A stretch of 64,000 nucleotides of DNA, taken from contig OZ244893.1 of assembly GCA_965221485.1 (NCBI GenBank), positions 310,001-374,000 of the forward strand, in the 5' to 3' direction. Shown here piece by piece: positions 1-8,531 of the stretch. The notes under the pieces are model-generated. The model made no database searches. It saw nothing but the letters and a program-made list of their open reading frames with translations, and was not told the DNA's origin. Position 1 is the first letter of the stretch. The number at the start of each line of letters is the position of its first letter. This stretch comes from JAJEBT01 sp965221485. GTDB lineage: Bacteria > Pseudomonadota > Alphaproteobacteria > MPNO01 > UBA830. The position numbers and the translations under genes were made by a program.

Positions 1-1005
1 TGCCACGATCGATCCTGTCAGTGGAACCGTACCGAGCCACAACATGCCGATGACGGCCGAGAATACCACCACGCTCGTGGACGTGATTGGCAACAGGATG
101 AAGACCGTCATCGCAAGGGAGCGCAGGGAGTAGAGCCAGCAAAGCAGATATTTCTGGCGAAAGCGACCGCCCGCTGCTCCCCAGAGAAACGTGCCGGCAA
201 TATTGAACAATCCGATGATCGAGAGTGAGTATGCGGCTGTTACGGTGTCGATTCCCACTCCCGACAGCATCGTCGGAAAGTGTGTTCCGATAAACATCGT
301 CTGCAAACCGCATACGAAATATCCGCCCATCAGAAGAACATAGCTGCGATGCCGGAAGGCGCTGCGCAGCGTGCTCCATGCGCTTGGCCGCGGCGCTGCG
401 GCCAATACAGCCGCACTGCCGGTGCGCACCATCGCGAAGGCCAGGGGAACGATCAGAAGCGTAAGCAAGGCCATCACATAAAGAGTGTAAACCCAGCCTT
501 CCGTGTCCACATAAAACTGTCCAAGGGGCACCAGTACGACTTGTCCCGACGAGCCGCCCGCACTGGCGATTCCGAGATAAACGTCCCTTTTTTCCGGCGC
601 GACGACCCGACTGATGGCCGACAGCACGATCGGAAACATCGCGCCCGACATCGCAATTCCGGTCAGAAAACCGATCGAAAAATGCGCCATCAATGGCGTT
701 GTGGATACCGACATTAGCAACAGGCCGGCTGTGTATAGCAGCCCTGCACAGGCCAGGACCCGCCCGGTCCCGTAGCGGTCGGCGATGTTGCCCGCGACCG
801 GTGTCGCGACACCCCAGAACAGGGACTGCAATGCGATTGACAGGGAAAGGATGCTGTACTGGCCTGGCCACAGATCGGCGGTCGCCGGTTCAAGCCACAG
901 GCCAAATGTCATCCGGACACCGAGCGATATCAGGACAATGAGGGTTCCGGAAAGCAGAATGATGAAAGGTGTACGCCAGCCTGTCGTTGTGGGATCGGGA
1001 CTCAT
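1..1005 (-). CDS. MFS transporter, 3' end outside the window
   Basis: Read from the ATG at 1005, this frame stays open for 335 codons to the window edge, so roughly the last 70 residues are missing. The product is a string of hydrophobic helices that lines up throughout with the complete MFS protein encoded 5 bp upstream. Shared landmarks are FGLWLEP (FGILLEP in the neighbour), the MFS loop DRYGTGR after the second helix, and YFVCG after the central loop. Known: this layout is typical of the monocarboxylate/oxalate-formate branch of the major facilitator superfamily in the inner membrane. Inferred: it carries an organic acid handled by the adjacent UbiD cluster. The substrate is unknown. Confidence 0.85.
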   Translation of the reverse strand, partial: MSPDPTTTGWRTPFIILLSGTLIVLISLGVRMTFGLWLEPATADLWPGQYSILSLSIALQSLFWGVATPVAGNIADRYGTGRVLACAGLLYTAGLLLMSVSTTPLMAHFSIGFLTGIAMSGAMFPIVLSAISRVVAPEKRDVYLGIASAGGSSGQVVLVPLGQFYVDTEGWVYTLYVMALLTLLIVPLAFAMVRTGSAAVLAAAPRPSAWSTLRSAFRHRSYVLLMGGYFVCGLQTMFIGTHFPTMLSGVGIDTVTAAYSLSIIGLFNIAGTFLWGAAGGRFRQKYLLCWLYSLRSLAMTVFILLPITSTSVVVFSAVIGMLWLGTVPLTGSIVA

Positions 1006-1010
1006 CTCTG

Positions 1011-2231
1011 TCAGGGCTCCTGATGCGCCTGGCGGACCAATGGCTCATCGTTGATCGGGAAGTGAAGCAACGCAGCAACGAGACCCAGTGCAACCGCAAG
1101 CCACCACACGGTGTCATAACTGCCCGTCGTCACGAAGAGTTCACCCCCCAGCCAGATGCCGAAGAAACTCCCGATCTGGTGGGAAAAGAATACGATGCCG
1201 GTGAGAGTGGCCATATAACGCAAGCCAAAAATCTGCGCAACAAGCCCGGTTGTCAGCGGAACCGTGGCGAGCCACAGCAGTCCGATGATGCCGGAAAAGA
1301 TCCAGGTTCCGATCGGTGTGATGGGAATCACGGCAAACAGTGCGAGCGTCAATGATCGCAGAAGGTAGATCGACGTCAGAAGGTATTTCAGGCGCCACAG
1401 ACCTCCCAGCGCTCCCCATCCGAGAGTACCGACGATGTTGGCAAAACCGATAATTGACAGGGCCACGGCCCCCAGCCAGGCGCCGTGCCCGGCCTCGATC
1501 AGAAAATTGGGGAGATGGGTCGCCAGAAACATCACCTGGAAACCGCAGACAAAATAGCCTGTGGTCAGGAGAACAAATCCGCGATGCGACATGGCTTCGG
1601 CCAGGGCCTCTCCCAGGCGTTGGCGCTCGCGCGCTTCCGGCGTGGAGTCGGGGTTGCCTGCGAGCGCCCACGACAGGGGTACGATCATTGCGGTGAGGAG
1701 GCCGAATACGATGACCATGGCTGGCCAGCCTTGGCCGTCCATAAGAAACTGGCCAAGCGGGACCAGGGCAAACTGGCCCGAAGATCCCGCGGCGCTGCCG
1801 ATGCCGAGAAACAGGCTTCGCCGTTTCTGGTCAACGCTTTTGGTCACGGCCGCAAGGATAATCGGAAAGCCGGTGGCGCTGAGGCCGAGGCCCACCATGA
1901 ATCCGGAGGTGAGTGTCAGTCCGAGAGGTGTCGTGACGGTTGAAATCAGAACCAGGCCGCTCGCATAGAGGATGCCGCCAAGCGCCACCATACGGCCGGT
2001 GCCATACCGGTCGGCGATAGAGGCGGTGAGCGGCGTCGTCATTCCCCAGACAAAGGCCTGAAGCGCAATCGCAAACGAAAAGTCTGCGGCACTCCATCCC
2101 AGTGAAGTGGTCATCGGCTCGAGCAGAATGCCAAAGATGTTGCGTGCACCGAAGCTGATGAACAGGATGATCGTTCCGCAAATCAGAATGGCGAGCGGCC
2201 CCCGAAAGGCACGGGAAGAAGATGTCGTCAT
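1011..2231 (-). CDS. MFS transporter, organic-acid type
   Basis: This is a complete 406-residue protein with about twelve hydrophobic helices, the usual MFS length. The loop motif DRYGTGR and the N-terminal FGILLEP match the downstream paralogue, so the pair looks like a tandem duplication that has diverged. It lies 119 bp downstream of the first UbiD gene on the same strand, and only 5 bp separate it from the next carrier. Known: such carriers sit in the inner membrane and often accompany catabolic operons. Inferred: uptake of the acid that the UbiD enzymes decarboxylate, or export of a product. No strong ribosome-binding site is visible ahead of the ATG. Confidence 0.85.
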   Translation of the reverse strand: MTTSSSRAFRGPLAILICGTIILFISFGARNIFGILLEPMTTSLGWSAADFSFAIALQAFVWGMTTPLTASIADRYGTGRMVALGGILYASGLVLISTVTTPLGLTLTSGFMVGLGLSATGFPIILAAVTKSVDQKRRSLFLGIGSAAGSSGQFALVPLGQFLMDGQGWPAMVIVFGLLTAMIVPLSWALAGNPDSTPEARERQRLGEALAEAMSHRGFVLLTTGYFVCGFQVMFLATHLPNFLIEAGHGAWLGAVALSIIGFANIVGTLGWGALGGLWRLKYLLTSIYLLRSLTLALFAVIPITPIGTWIFSGIIGLLWLATVPLTTGLVAQIFGLRYMATLTGIVFFSHQIGSFFGIWLGGELFVTTGSYDTVWWLAVALGLVAALLHFPINDEPLVRQAHQEP

Positions 2232-2350
2232 GACGGAGCCCGGTTATGCCCGGCCCGGGCCAGCCGGTGTCGGCTGCCCTCCGTGCTGCTGACGCCGCAC
2301 CTGTCTTCGGTAACGCACAAGCGGCGCGGTCCGACGTTTCACCCGTCTCA

Positions 2351-3829
2351 TCATCCCAGCAAGTGTCCGAACCGTTCCCGGGCCTCACGGCGGACTTCGG
2401 GGCTCGGTGCGTTGACAGGTGCGTAGCTGTCCTTCCAGTGGAACGGCTTGCACGCGTCTATGATAGCGCGACTGTTGGTGATGTTGCCGCGGGCCTTTTC
2501 TTCGGGATCCGTTCGCGGATCAGCGGGCGAGGTCCATGCACCCTTGACGATGTCGATTGATGTCGCTGGATCGCACCGTGTGCACATGGCCCATATGAGC
2601 TCTTCAAGATTGGAGACATCGATGTCATCGTCGACAACGACGACGAAACGGTTGGCATAATTGGCAGCGCGGCACTGGGCGGCTATATGGCCGGCCTGTT
2701 TGGAATGCCCGGGATAGCGTTGCCGGATCGCGACACCGTGCAGAAGCCGGGAGGCACCGGTTTCGTGGCACCAGACCCCCGTGACATCGGGGACGCCGGC
2801 GTCAGCCAGATTCTGCTTGAGCATTGCAGAGCGCAGAACGGCGCGGTAACGGGCCATTTCGTCGGATCCCTGACCCATCGGCGGAACGCCAAGAATGATG
2901 GGATCATTCCGAAAATAAAGGGCTTCCACTTCAAGAACCGGTTCCGCATTGCGCCCGCCGGCATAATAGCCGGTCCATTCGCCGAACGGTCCCTCATCCA
3001 GGACCTTGCCCGCATGAAGGTGGCCTTCGAGCACGATCTCGGCGTTCGCGGGAAACGGAAGACCAGTGATTTTTCCCTGCACACATTCGACCGGTTTGCC
3101 GCGGATGCCGCCGACAATATCGAGTTCAAACACGCCAATGGGGGCCTCGGCGCCTCCGTTGAAGAAGGCAACCGGTTCGCCGCCAACAACCATGGCGACA
3201 GGGCAGGGTTCACCGCGTGCCCAGTATTTCTCCCGGTGAATGTGGCCGTGCTTGCCTGTGACCATCAGGCAACCCACCGATTTGCGATCGTGAAGCATGG
3301 CCCGGTAGGCACCGCAATTGAGCCACCCGTCATCCGGGTCCCGGGTCACGGTATAGGTGCCGGTGCCCAGATAGCGGCCGCCGTCATCGGGGTGCCAAAA
3401 GGGTGTTGGAAACGCCATCAGATCGATGTCGTCCCCGGTCTTGACGTTTTCGAAGATCGGACCATCGGGAACGATCACATGAGGAATGGTTTTGCGCTCG
3501 CGGACAAAGGATTCGAAACAGGCATCTGACAGTTCCTGTTTGCTCAGGTGATCGGGAAATCCCAGCGTCATGTTCCTGCGGGTGCCGCCGAAGACGTTGA
3601 TCAGCACCCGGAAGCCGGATGGACAACCCGGAATGTCGTCAAACAGCACGGCAGGCCCGGCTTCCTCGCGGATGACCACTTCGCAGGCCAGGCCGATATC
3701 CTTTTCCCATGTTGCGCCGCTGATCCTGCGGAGTTCTCCCAGTCGATCGGCCTGTTCTATCCAGTCCCGGAGATCCTCATAGGCGAACTGTTGGGCCGTG
3801 TTGGAACGGGTGGTCTCTATGCTGTCCAT
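2351..3829 (-). CDS. UbiD-family decarboxylase (first of two)
   Basis: The 492-residue protein has the length and pattern of UbiD-family enzymes, which use prenylated FMN for reversible decarboxylation of aromatic or alpha,beta-unsaturated acids. Visible landmarks are the N-terminal LRDWIEQADRLGELRRI, a middle ARGEPCPVAMVVGG segment, and GPFGEWTGYYAGGR, which contains one of the catalytic acidic residues of the family. An AGGAAAG ribosome-binding site precedes the ATG at 3829. It starts 17 bp after the amidohydrolase gene, so the two are probably co-transcribed. It shares only the general fold pattern with the second UbiD at 5136, so they probably act on different substrates. No ubiX (cofactor maker) is in the window. 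Confidence 0.88.
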   Translation of the reverse strand: MDSIETTRSNTAQQFAYEDLRDWIEQADRLGELRRISGATWEKDIGLACEVVIREEAGPAVLFDDIPGCPSGFRVLINVFGGTRRNMTLGFPDHLSKQELSDACFESFVRERKTIPHVIVPDGPIFENVKTGDDIDLMAFPTPFWHPDDGGRYLGTGTYTVTRDPDDGWLNCGAYRAMLHDRKSVGCLMVTGKHGHIHREKYWARGEPCPVAMVVGGEPVAFFNGGAEAPIGVFELDIVGGIRGKPVECVQGKITGLPFPANAEIVLEGHLHAGKVLDEGPFGEWTGYYAGGRNAEPVLEVEALYFRNDPIILGVPPMGQGSDEMARYRAVLRSAMLKQNLADAGVPDVTGVWCHETGASRLLHGVAIRQRYPGHSKQAGHIAAQCRAANYANRFVVVVDDDIDVSNLEELIWAMCTRCDPATSIDIVKGAWTSPADPRTDPEEKARGNITNSRAIIDACKPFHWKDSYAPVNAPSPEVRREARERFGHLLG

Positions 3830-3846
3830 GATGTCTTTCCTGCAGT

Positions 3847-4854
3847 TCAGCCCAGTTTGAGAAACGCCCGGGCGTTGTTCTCATAGATGTCGCGTCGTGT
3901 CTGATCGTCGAGTTCGACGCTTTCGAGGCAGCGAATGGTCTCCCGGATATAAAGCGGTCCGCCTTCGGGATCGAATGGGCAGTCTGATGCAAACATGCAG
4001 TGACCGTGATCGAAGAAATCGAGACCGCAGCGCATCGCACCCAACGAACCAAAGGTCGCGGTATCAGCGTAGAATTTCCGGAAATAGTCTATGGGGCGGT
4101 GATCAAGGCTTTCGCGCAGCCGGGTCAGGGCGTCACCCGGGGTTCGCGCACCAAGCTGATCCTGGCCGTAGCCAACGCGCCCCTCGACATAGGGAATCAT
4201 GGCACCGAGATGGTGGGTGAGAATCTTGATGTCGGGCAGCCTGTCGAACAGCCGGGAGAACACCAGACGCGCCATTGCAGCCGAACTTTCATAGGTCCAG
4301 CCGAATGTCCACCAGATTTCGAATTCGGATTTGTCCTCGGTCAGGTAATCGGGAAAGTTGGGCCCGCGGGCCGGGTGGAGGAACAGCGGTATGTCCAGTC
4401 TGGCCGCGGTCTCGAACACGGGTTGGTACTTGGGCAGGTCCAGCGGCTCGCCGTTCACGTTGGTAAAGATCTGGAACGCCCGGGCGTCGAGTTCACCCGC
4501 AGCGCGTTCCATTTCGCGTACGGATTCCTCGGGATTGTTCATGGGCAGCGAGGCAACAAAGGTCGGAAACTTGTCGGGATGCCGTCGGCAGATTTCTGCC
4601 ATCCCGTCGTTGGCGAGCCGTGCCAGGGGTGGAGTCTCCTCAGCTGTGCCGAGGAACTCGATCGTGGGAGCCGACAGGCTGATGACCTGGCAATAGTCCT
4701 CGCCGAACTCTTCCATCATCCGCATCCGGGCGTCCATATCATAGAGAACCGGAATGTTGAGCCAGCGCTTGACCGGCCCGGTGTCGGGAAGCACTTCCTG
4801 CATGCGCTCAAAGAACGGCACAGGAAATACATGATTGAAGATGTCGAGTTTCAT
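3847..4854 (-). CDS. Amidohydrolase-2 family (ACMSD/resorcylate decarboxylase-like) enzyme
   Basis: This 335-residue protein has features of the metal-dependent amidohydrolase_2 family: N-terminal DIFNHVFP, the HPARGP block near residue 157, ILTHHLGAMIPY near residue 210, and the C-terminal FASDCPFDPEGG with the conserved Asp. Family members decarboxylate or hydrolyse aromatic carboxylates (ACMSD, gamma-resorcylate decarboxylase, LigW). I chose the ATG at 4854 because GGGAGG lies just ahead of it; an in-frame TTG five codons upstream overlaps that site. The family's usual N-terminal HxH appears as NHV, so one metal ligand may be replaced. That residue deserves checking. It sits between the two UbiD genes. 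Confidence 0.82.
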   Translation of the reverse strand: MKLDIFNHVFPVPFFERMQEVLPDTGPVKRWLNIPVLYDMDARMRMMEEFGEDYCQVISLSAPTIEFLGTAEETPPLARLANDGMAEICRRHPDKFPTFVASLPMNNPEESVREMERAAGELDARAFQIFTNVNGEPLDLPKYQPVFETAARLDIPLFLHPARGPNFPDYLTEDKSEFEIWWTFGWTYESSAAMARLVFSRLFDRLPDIKILTHHLGAMIPYVEGRVGYGQDQLGARTPGDALTRLRESLDHRPIDYFRKFYADTATFGSLGAMRCGLDFFDHGHCMFASDCPFDPEGGPLYIRETIRCLESVELDDQTRRDIYENNARAFLKLG

Positions 4855-4962
4855 GGTTTCCTCCCTCAAGTCATTCGCACGACTGTGCTGCTGTCAGGTC
4901 GTGGAAGCGGGTCCCCGAGCGGCCTTCCTGGCTTCTTGTATCGGTCGGTTGGCGCCCGGGTT

Positions 4963-5139
4963 TCAGTTGTTGCCGATCAGGGATTGGGCCTCATCAGGTA
5001 AAAATTGGGCGTTGCACTCCGGACACACCAGTCGAATGGTCTTCTGGTTCAGAAGGGTTGCAGTGACAGGGAACCAAGCCGCACATGCGCGACATTGCGC
5101 CCAGCAGGTATTGCCGGTTTTCCCGAAACGACCGGTCAT
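4963..5139 (-). CDS. Zinc-ribbon micro-protein coupled to UbiD
   Basis: This 58-residue protein has a CWAQCRAC cluster near the N-terminus and CPEC near residue 47, enough for one zinc-ribbon knuckle pair. The start is the ATG at 5139: it overlaps the UbiD stop as ATGA and has GGAG nine bases upstream. An in-frame GTG at 5148 is less likely. Known: UbiD-type hydroxybenzoate decarboxylases such as Bacillus BsdBCD and Streptomyces VdcBCD have a small cysteine-bearing D subunit. Inferred: this gene fills a similar accessory role for the adjacent UbiD, although it does not look like BsdD apart from the cysteines. Confidence 0.7.
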   Translation of the reverse strand: MTGRFGKTGNTCWAQCRACAAWFPVTATLLNQKTIRLVCPECNAQFLPDEAQSLIGNN

Positions 5140-6548
5140 GTCGGCCACTCCGGTATGCTGCCGCTGCCCAGGGCGGTGCGGGCCGCCGCCAGTGCGGCTT
5201 CCGAGACCCGATTGCGCGGCGCGACCGGCCTTGGTGCACCGGCCCGCACCGGCGGCGGCAGCGTGGCGTCGATGACAGCCTTGGTCATTGTGGCACCGTC
5301 TGCGGGAGCGGACGGGTCAAGAGGGGCCAATGTCAGCCCGTGGAGCTGCTGGAGGTCCCTGTGCCACTGGACTCGCGTGGCGAGGGCCCACATGACCGCA
5401 CGGTCGTCAAACAGGTCGATATCATCATCAAAGGCGAACGCGGCTTTCAGGCGGCGAAATGCGATCGCTGCCAGCAACGCGTCCCTGACTTCGCCAGGTG
5501 CGGGATTCCGAAACTGCAGATAGGCGTGAAACCGGCGACCTGAAAACGGAACATGGATGTTGACCAGAGAGGGTGCGGCGCTGCGGACCTGCGCATAGAG
5601 ATAACCCTCCATGGCAAGATTGTCGGGGACCAGATGGTCGGGAAGACCGGAACCGCAATCATGGTATATGGCGTCGGCCCGCCGCGTTATGCAGGTCACC
5701 TCGATAACCGGGTTGGGCATCTGTGGTCCCTGGCAGCCGGAAAATTCCGCAAACGGCCCTTCCGCTTCAAAGCGCTCGACCGGAAGGAAACCCTCAATGA
5801 CGATCTCCGCATCGGCCGGAACCATGATGCGATCTCCGTGAGTCCGGGACGGAACCAGACGGAGTGGAGCCCCGAGTGCGCCGCCGGCAACGCCCCAGTG
5901 ACTCTCCGGATAACCCTGTTTCGTCTGGGCGCCCATTTCCACGGCAGGGTGGTGCCCGATCCACACGGCGACCGGGCAGGGTTCGCCACGCGACCAGAAT
6001 TTCCGCAGGTTGATCATGTTGTGGGATGTGGGCAGCATGTAGCATCCCAACAGGCGTGGGCCGCGGACCCACATCCGCTGTATGCCCATATTGTCGATCC
6101 CGCTGTCCGGATCGATGGTCACGACATGACCGCAAGTCACGTAATGCCCCACATCACCTTCATGTTGCCGAAGGGTCGGAAGCACATGGAGACTGGCGTT
6201 TTCACCGTCTTCGACGATTGTACGCACCGGGGCGTCTTCGGGGTCGACAATGATCGGGTCAATTGTTCGCGAAGGAAGGGCAGCAAGAGCGGCTGCAGCC
6301 TCCCTGTCGTCTTCGATTCCAAGCGCTCTCGCGGACAGTTCCCTGCTGGCAAACAGGTTTGTCAGAACCGGAATGTCACTGATTGTGCCGTCGGCAAGCC
6401 GGGGCTGGCGAACCAGAATGGCCGGATGGGTATTCCTGTCTGCCATGACATGCTGCAGTGCCGTGATTTCCTGAATGACAGACAGGGGGGCCTCGGGCCT
6501 GAAAATCGAGTTGTCGATCTCGCTGAGATAGGTGCGAAGGTCCCCCAT
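5136..6548 (-). CDS. UbiD-family decarboxylase (second)
   Basis: The 470-residue protein is of UbiD length and layout: N-terminal LRTYLSEID, central SRGEPCPVAVWIGHHPAV, and EGPFAEFSGCQGPQ, the counterpart of the GEFTGYYG catalytic block. The Tyr-Tyr after the glycine is replaced by Cys-Gln, so the active site differs from the first UbiD. Its ATG abuts the stop of the upstream oxygenase gene (TGAATG), and its stop overlaps the zinc-ribbon start, which indicates a tight operon. Known chemistry: prFMN-dependent (de)carboxylation. Substrate unknown; it may carry out a second decarboxylation in the same pathway. Confidence 0.85.
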   Translation of the reverse strand: MGDLRTYLSEIDNSIFRPEAPLSVIQEITALQHVMADRNTHPAILVRQPRLADGTISDIPVLTNLFASRELSARALGIEDDREAAAALAALPSRTIDPIIVDPEDAPVRTIVEDGENASLHVLPTLRQHEGDVGHYVTCGHVVTIDPDSGIDNMGIQRMWVRGPRLLGCYMLPTSHNMINLRKFWSRGEPCPVAVWIGHHPAVEMGAQTKQGYPESHWGVAGGALGAPLRLVPSRTHGDRIMVPADAEIVIEGFLPVERFEAEGPFAEFSGCQGPQMPNPVIEVTCITRRADAIYHDCGSGLPDHLVPDNLAMEGYLYAQVRSAAPSLVNIHVPFSGRRFHAYLQFRNPAPGEVRDALLAAIAFRRLKAAFAFDDDIDLFDDRAVMWALATRVQWHRDLQQLHGLTLAPLDPSAPADGATMTKAVIDATLPPPVRAGAPRPVAPRNRVSEAALAAARTALGSGSIPEWPT

Positions 6549-7382
6549 TCAGGAGGCGGCCCGCCGCTCCACCTCTGAGCGGTTGTCAGGGTTCACGTAT
6601 TTGGCGAGAAAGGTGTTGTAGTATTCAAGGCAGTCATCATCGAGATCGGCATGCGGTCGAGGTTCGGGTTTCCAATGACCGTAGGGATCCTCGCCGCGGA
6701 CCAGGACTGCGGTATCGAGATTCAGGGTCGGGCGCACACGGGGTGGGCAGAAGACGAACAGGATACCGATCCGGCGCCGGTCCGAGTCGTTGGCCTTGGA
6801 AGAATGTGCCAGGCGAAAATGGTGAAGTGTGCACTCGCCCGGCTCCAGCACCACATCGATCGCCTGTGATTCGTCAAAGCCTTCGCTGATGCGCTGTCCC
6901 CGCGACAGCATGTTCTGCTTGTCCCAGGTTTCCTCATGGGCCATCTCCGGTTTCCGGTGGGAACCCGGAAGATAGCGCAGACAACCGTTGTCGGGGCGGC
7001 TGTCGGTCAGTGCGATCCATGCACCCCAGACATCCATCGGCTCATAACCGAAATATGCGGAATCCTGATGCCAGGTCACGAACCGCGGGTCTCTGGCGTG
7101 TTTGGCCCAGATTGCTGATGTCGTGAGCATGATATCCGGACCGATCAGATCCTCGATTGCGTCAAGCAGTGTTGGTGTTGTTCCCAGTTCAAACAGCCAG
7201 CGAAAGAGAACATGGGGCTTGACGGACAGGACCTCCGGAACGTCGAGGCCCTGGCGGGCTTCCACCAGTTCGTAAGAGGTGCGGTAGGACTCGGCCCGGC
7301 GCCGGTTCATGATGCGAACCGGAAACACGCAGCCATCCGCTTCGGCGCGTAGAATGTCCTCGTCGCTGAGACGTTTCGGCAT
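6549..7382 (-). CDS. Phytanoyl-CoA dioxygenase (PhyH) family protein
   Basis: This protein of about 277 residues belongs to the PhyH group of Fe(II)/2-oxoglutarate oxygenases. The metal-binding HxD is seen in VTWHQDSAYFGYEP and the distal histidine in HHFRLAHSSKAN, with the usual LRYLPGSHRKPE stretch and a later arginine for 2-oxoglutarate. Two starts are possible: the ATG at 7382 (MPKRLSDED, chosen because homologues begin close to this point) and one at 7406. The gene ends exactly where the second UbiD begins. Inferred: it hydroxylates the substrate or an intermediate before or after decarboxylation. Small-molecule chemistry is likely, but the target is unknown. Confidence 0.82.
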   Translation of the reverse strand: MPKRLSDEDILRAEADGCVFPVRIMNRRRAESYRTSYELVEARQGLDVPEVLSVKPHVLFRWLFELGTTPTLLDAIEDLIGPDIMLTTSAIWAKHARDPRFVTWHQDSAYFGYEPMDVWGAWIALTDSRPDNGCLRYLPGSHRKPEMAHEETWDKQNMLSRGQRISEGFDESQAIDVVLEPGECTLHHFRLAHSSKANDSDRRRIGILFVFCPPRVRPTLNLDTAVLVRGEDPYGHWKPEPRPHADLDDDCLEYYNTFLAKYVNPDNRSEVERRAAS

Positions 7383-7600
7383 CAACCCAGCCTTGTTCCT
7401 GACCATGGCAACAATGCCGGAAGTCGGTTTGCCTGTCCAGTGTCGGAGGACGAAGGGGCAGGGAAGGCAGGTGTTGCAGGCCGGGATTGCCGGTCAAGTT
7501 GAGATGGCTGACGCAGCTGTCGAGAGTGGCCCGAAACTTCGCGAGCGATGCGCTGCGAATGGCAGAACCGGGCGCCCGGCAGGGCACCCGGCTGTTTCCG

Positions 7601-8458
7601 TCAGTACCGCAATGTGATTTCGGTACGCCGGTTTGCGGGTTCCCTCACGCCGTCCTTCGTCTGCAATGCCGGCGCGTTCTCGCCCAGTGAGCCAATGCTC
7701 AGCAGCCGGCCTGATACACCGGCACTTACCAGCGCATTGGCCACCGCGTCGGCGCGAGCTTCAGAGAGCGTGGCATTGTAGCCGCTCGGACCGGCACGGT
7801 CCGTATGACCTACCACCGAGATCGTGGCGGGTTTGGTCGCCTTGACCGCGGCGGCCGCGCTGGCAATGACGGCCTGGCCGGCCGTATTGATGTCTGCCCT
7901 GTCAAACTCGAAATACACGATAAACGTCTGCGGCGATGGCTTGGCTGCGGGAGCCGGTTCGGGTGTCGGAGCCGGCTGGACCACCACCGGATCGATTTTC
8001 GCCAGTTCGACGAACAGGCCGATACGGCAGTAATCGATATGATCCTGTTGATGGCCTTCCTCGAGTTCCTGTGACCAGCAATCAAACATGGCCTGGCCCC
8101 GGGCGGAAGCGGCCGGGGACTCCGACCGGGCTCCGCCGTCCAGAGCCTTCACCAGCCGTGCCCGGGCGGAAGACAGCGCCTTTGCGGAGCGCTCGGTATG
8201 CTTGCGTCCGGCCACCTCTTCGGGTGCCGGGATGGTTCCCGACGCGGTCTGCCTGGCCCGGATCGCAAAGACATCCGAATCGATATGGTCGCCCTCTTCG
8301 GATTCATACCCGGAAAGCGCCTTGTATTCGTTGAACAGCGCTTTTGCGAACGGGTCAGCCGGCGCTTCGACGTTCTGCAGTCTCGTATATTCGAGGCCGC
8401 TGCATGCACTGAGCAAAAAGGCGGCAGCAATGATTGTCAGCAGTCTCACACCTGTCAT
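7601..8458 (-). CDS. OmpA-family outer-membrane lipoprotein
   Basis: The 285-residue protein starts with a lipoprotein signal peptide ending in the lipobox LSAC, so Cys at about residue 18 would be lipidated. The C-terminal ~110 residues form an OmpA-like peptidoglycan-binding domain (YFEFDRADI, VVGHTDRAG, LSEARADAVANAL, NRRTEI). A proline/alanine-rich linker PAPTPEPAPAAKP separates this from an N-terminal helical part. The ATG at 8458 is preferred over an upstream in-frame start because it begins the signal peptide and AGAAGG precedes it. It probably anchors the outer membrane to peptidoglycan. No functional link to the metabolic genes on either side is evident. Confidence 0.9.
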   Translation of the reverse strand: MTGVRLLTIIAAAFLLSACSGLEYTRLQNVEAPADPFAKALFNEYKALSGYESEEGDHIDSDVFAIRARQTASGTIPAPEEVAGRKHTERSAKALSSARARLVKALDGGARSESPAASARGQAMFDCWSQELEEGHQQDHIDYCRIGLFVELAKIDPVVVQPAPTPEPAPAAKPSPQTFIVYFEFDRADINTAGQAVIASAAAAVKATKPATISVVGHTDRAGPSGYNATLSEARADAVANALVSAGVSGRLLSIGSLGENAPALQTKDGVREPANRRTEITLRY

Positions 8459-8531
8459 TTTGGCCTTCTCCCGGAGAAGCTGAAGCGATTTGGATTTGCA
8501 CCGGCAATCATGCATTTCCAGGAAGATTCGG

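Noticed and set aside
2687..3529. Long plus-strand frame (280 codons) opposite the first UbiD gene
   Set aside because: It is antisense to a clear UbiD protein and shows no family pattern; GC-rich codon bias leaves antisense frames open.
4000..5001. Long plus-strand frame (333 codons) opposite the amidohydrolase
   Set aside because: It is an antisense shadow of a recognised enzyme; no ribosome-binding site or domain.
5553..6578. Long plus-strand frame (341 codons) opposite the second UbiD
   Set aside because: It is an antisense shadow of a clear UbiD protein.
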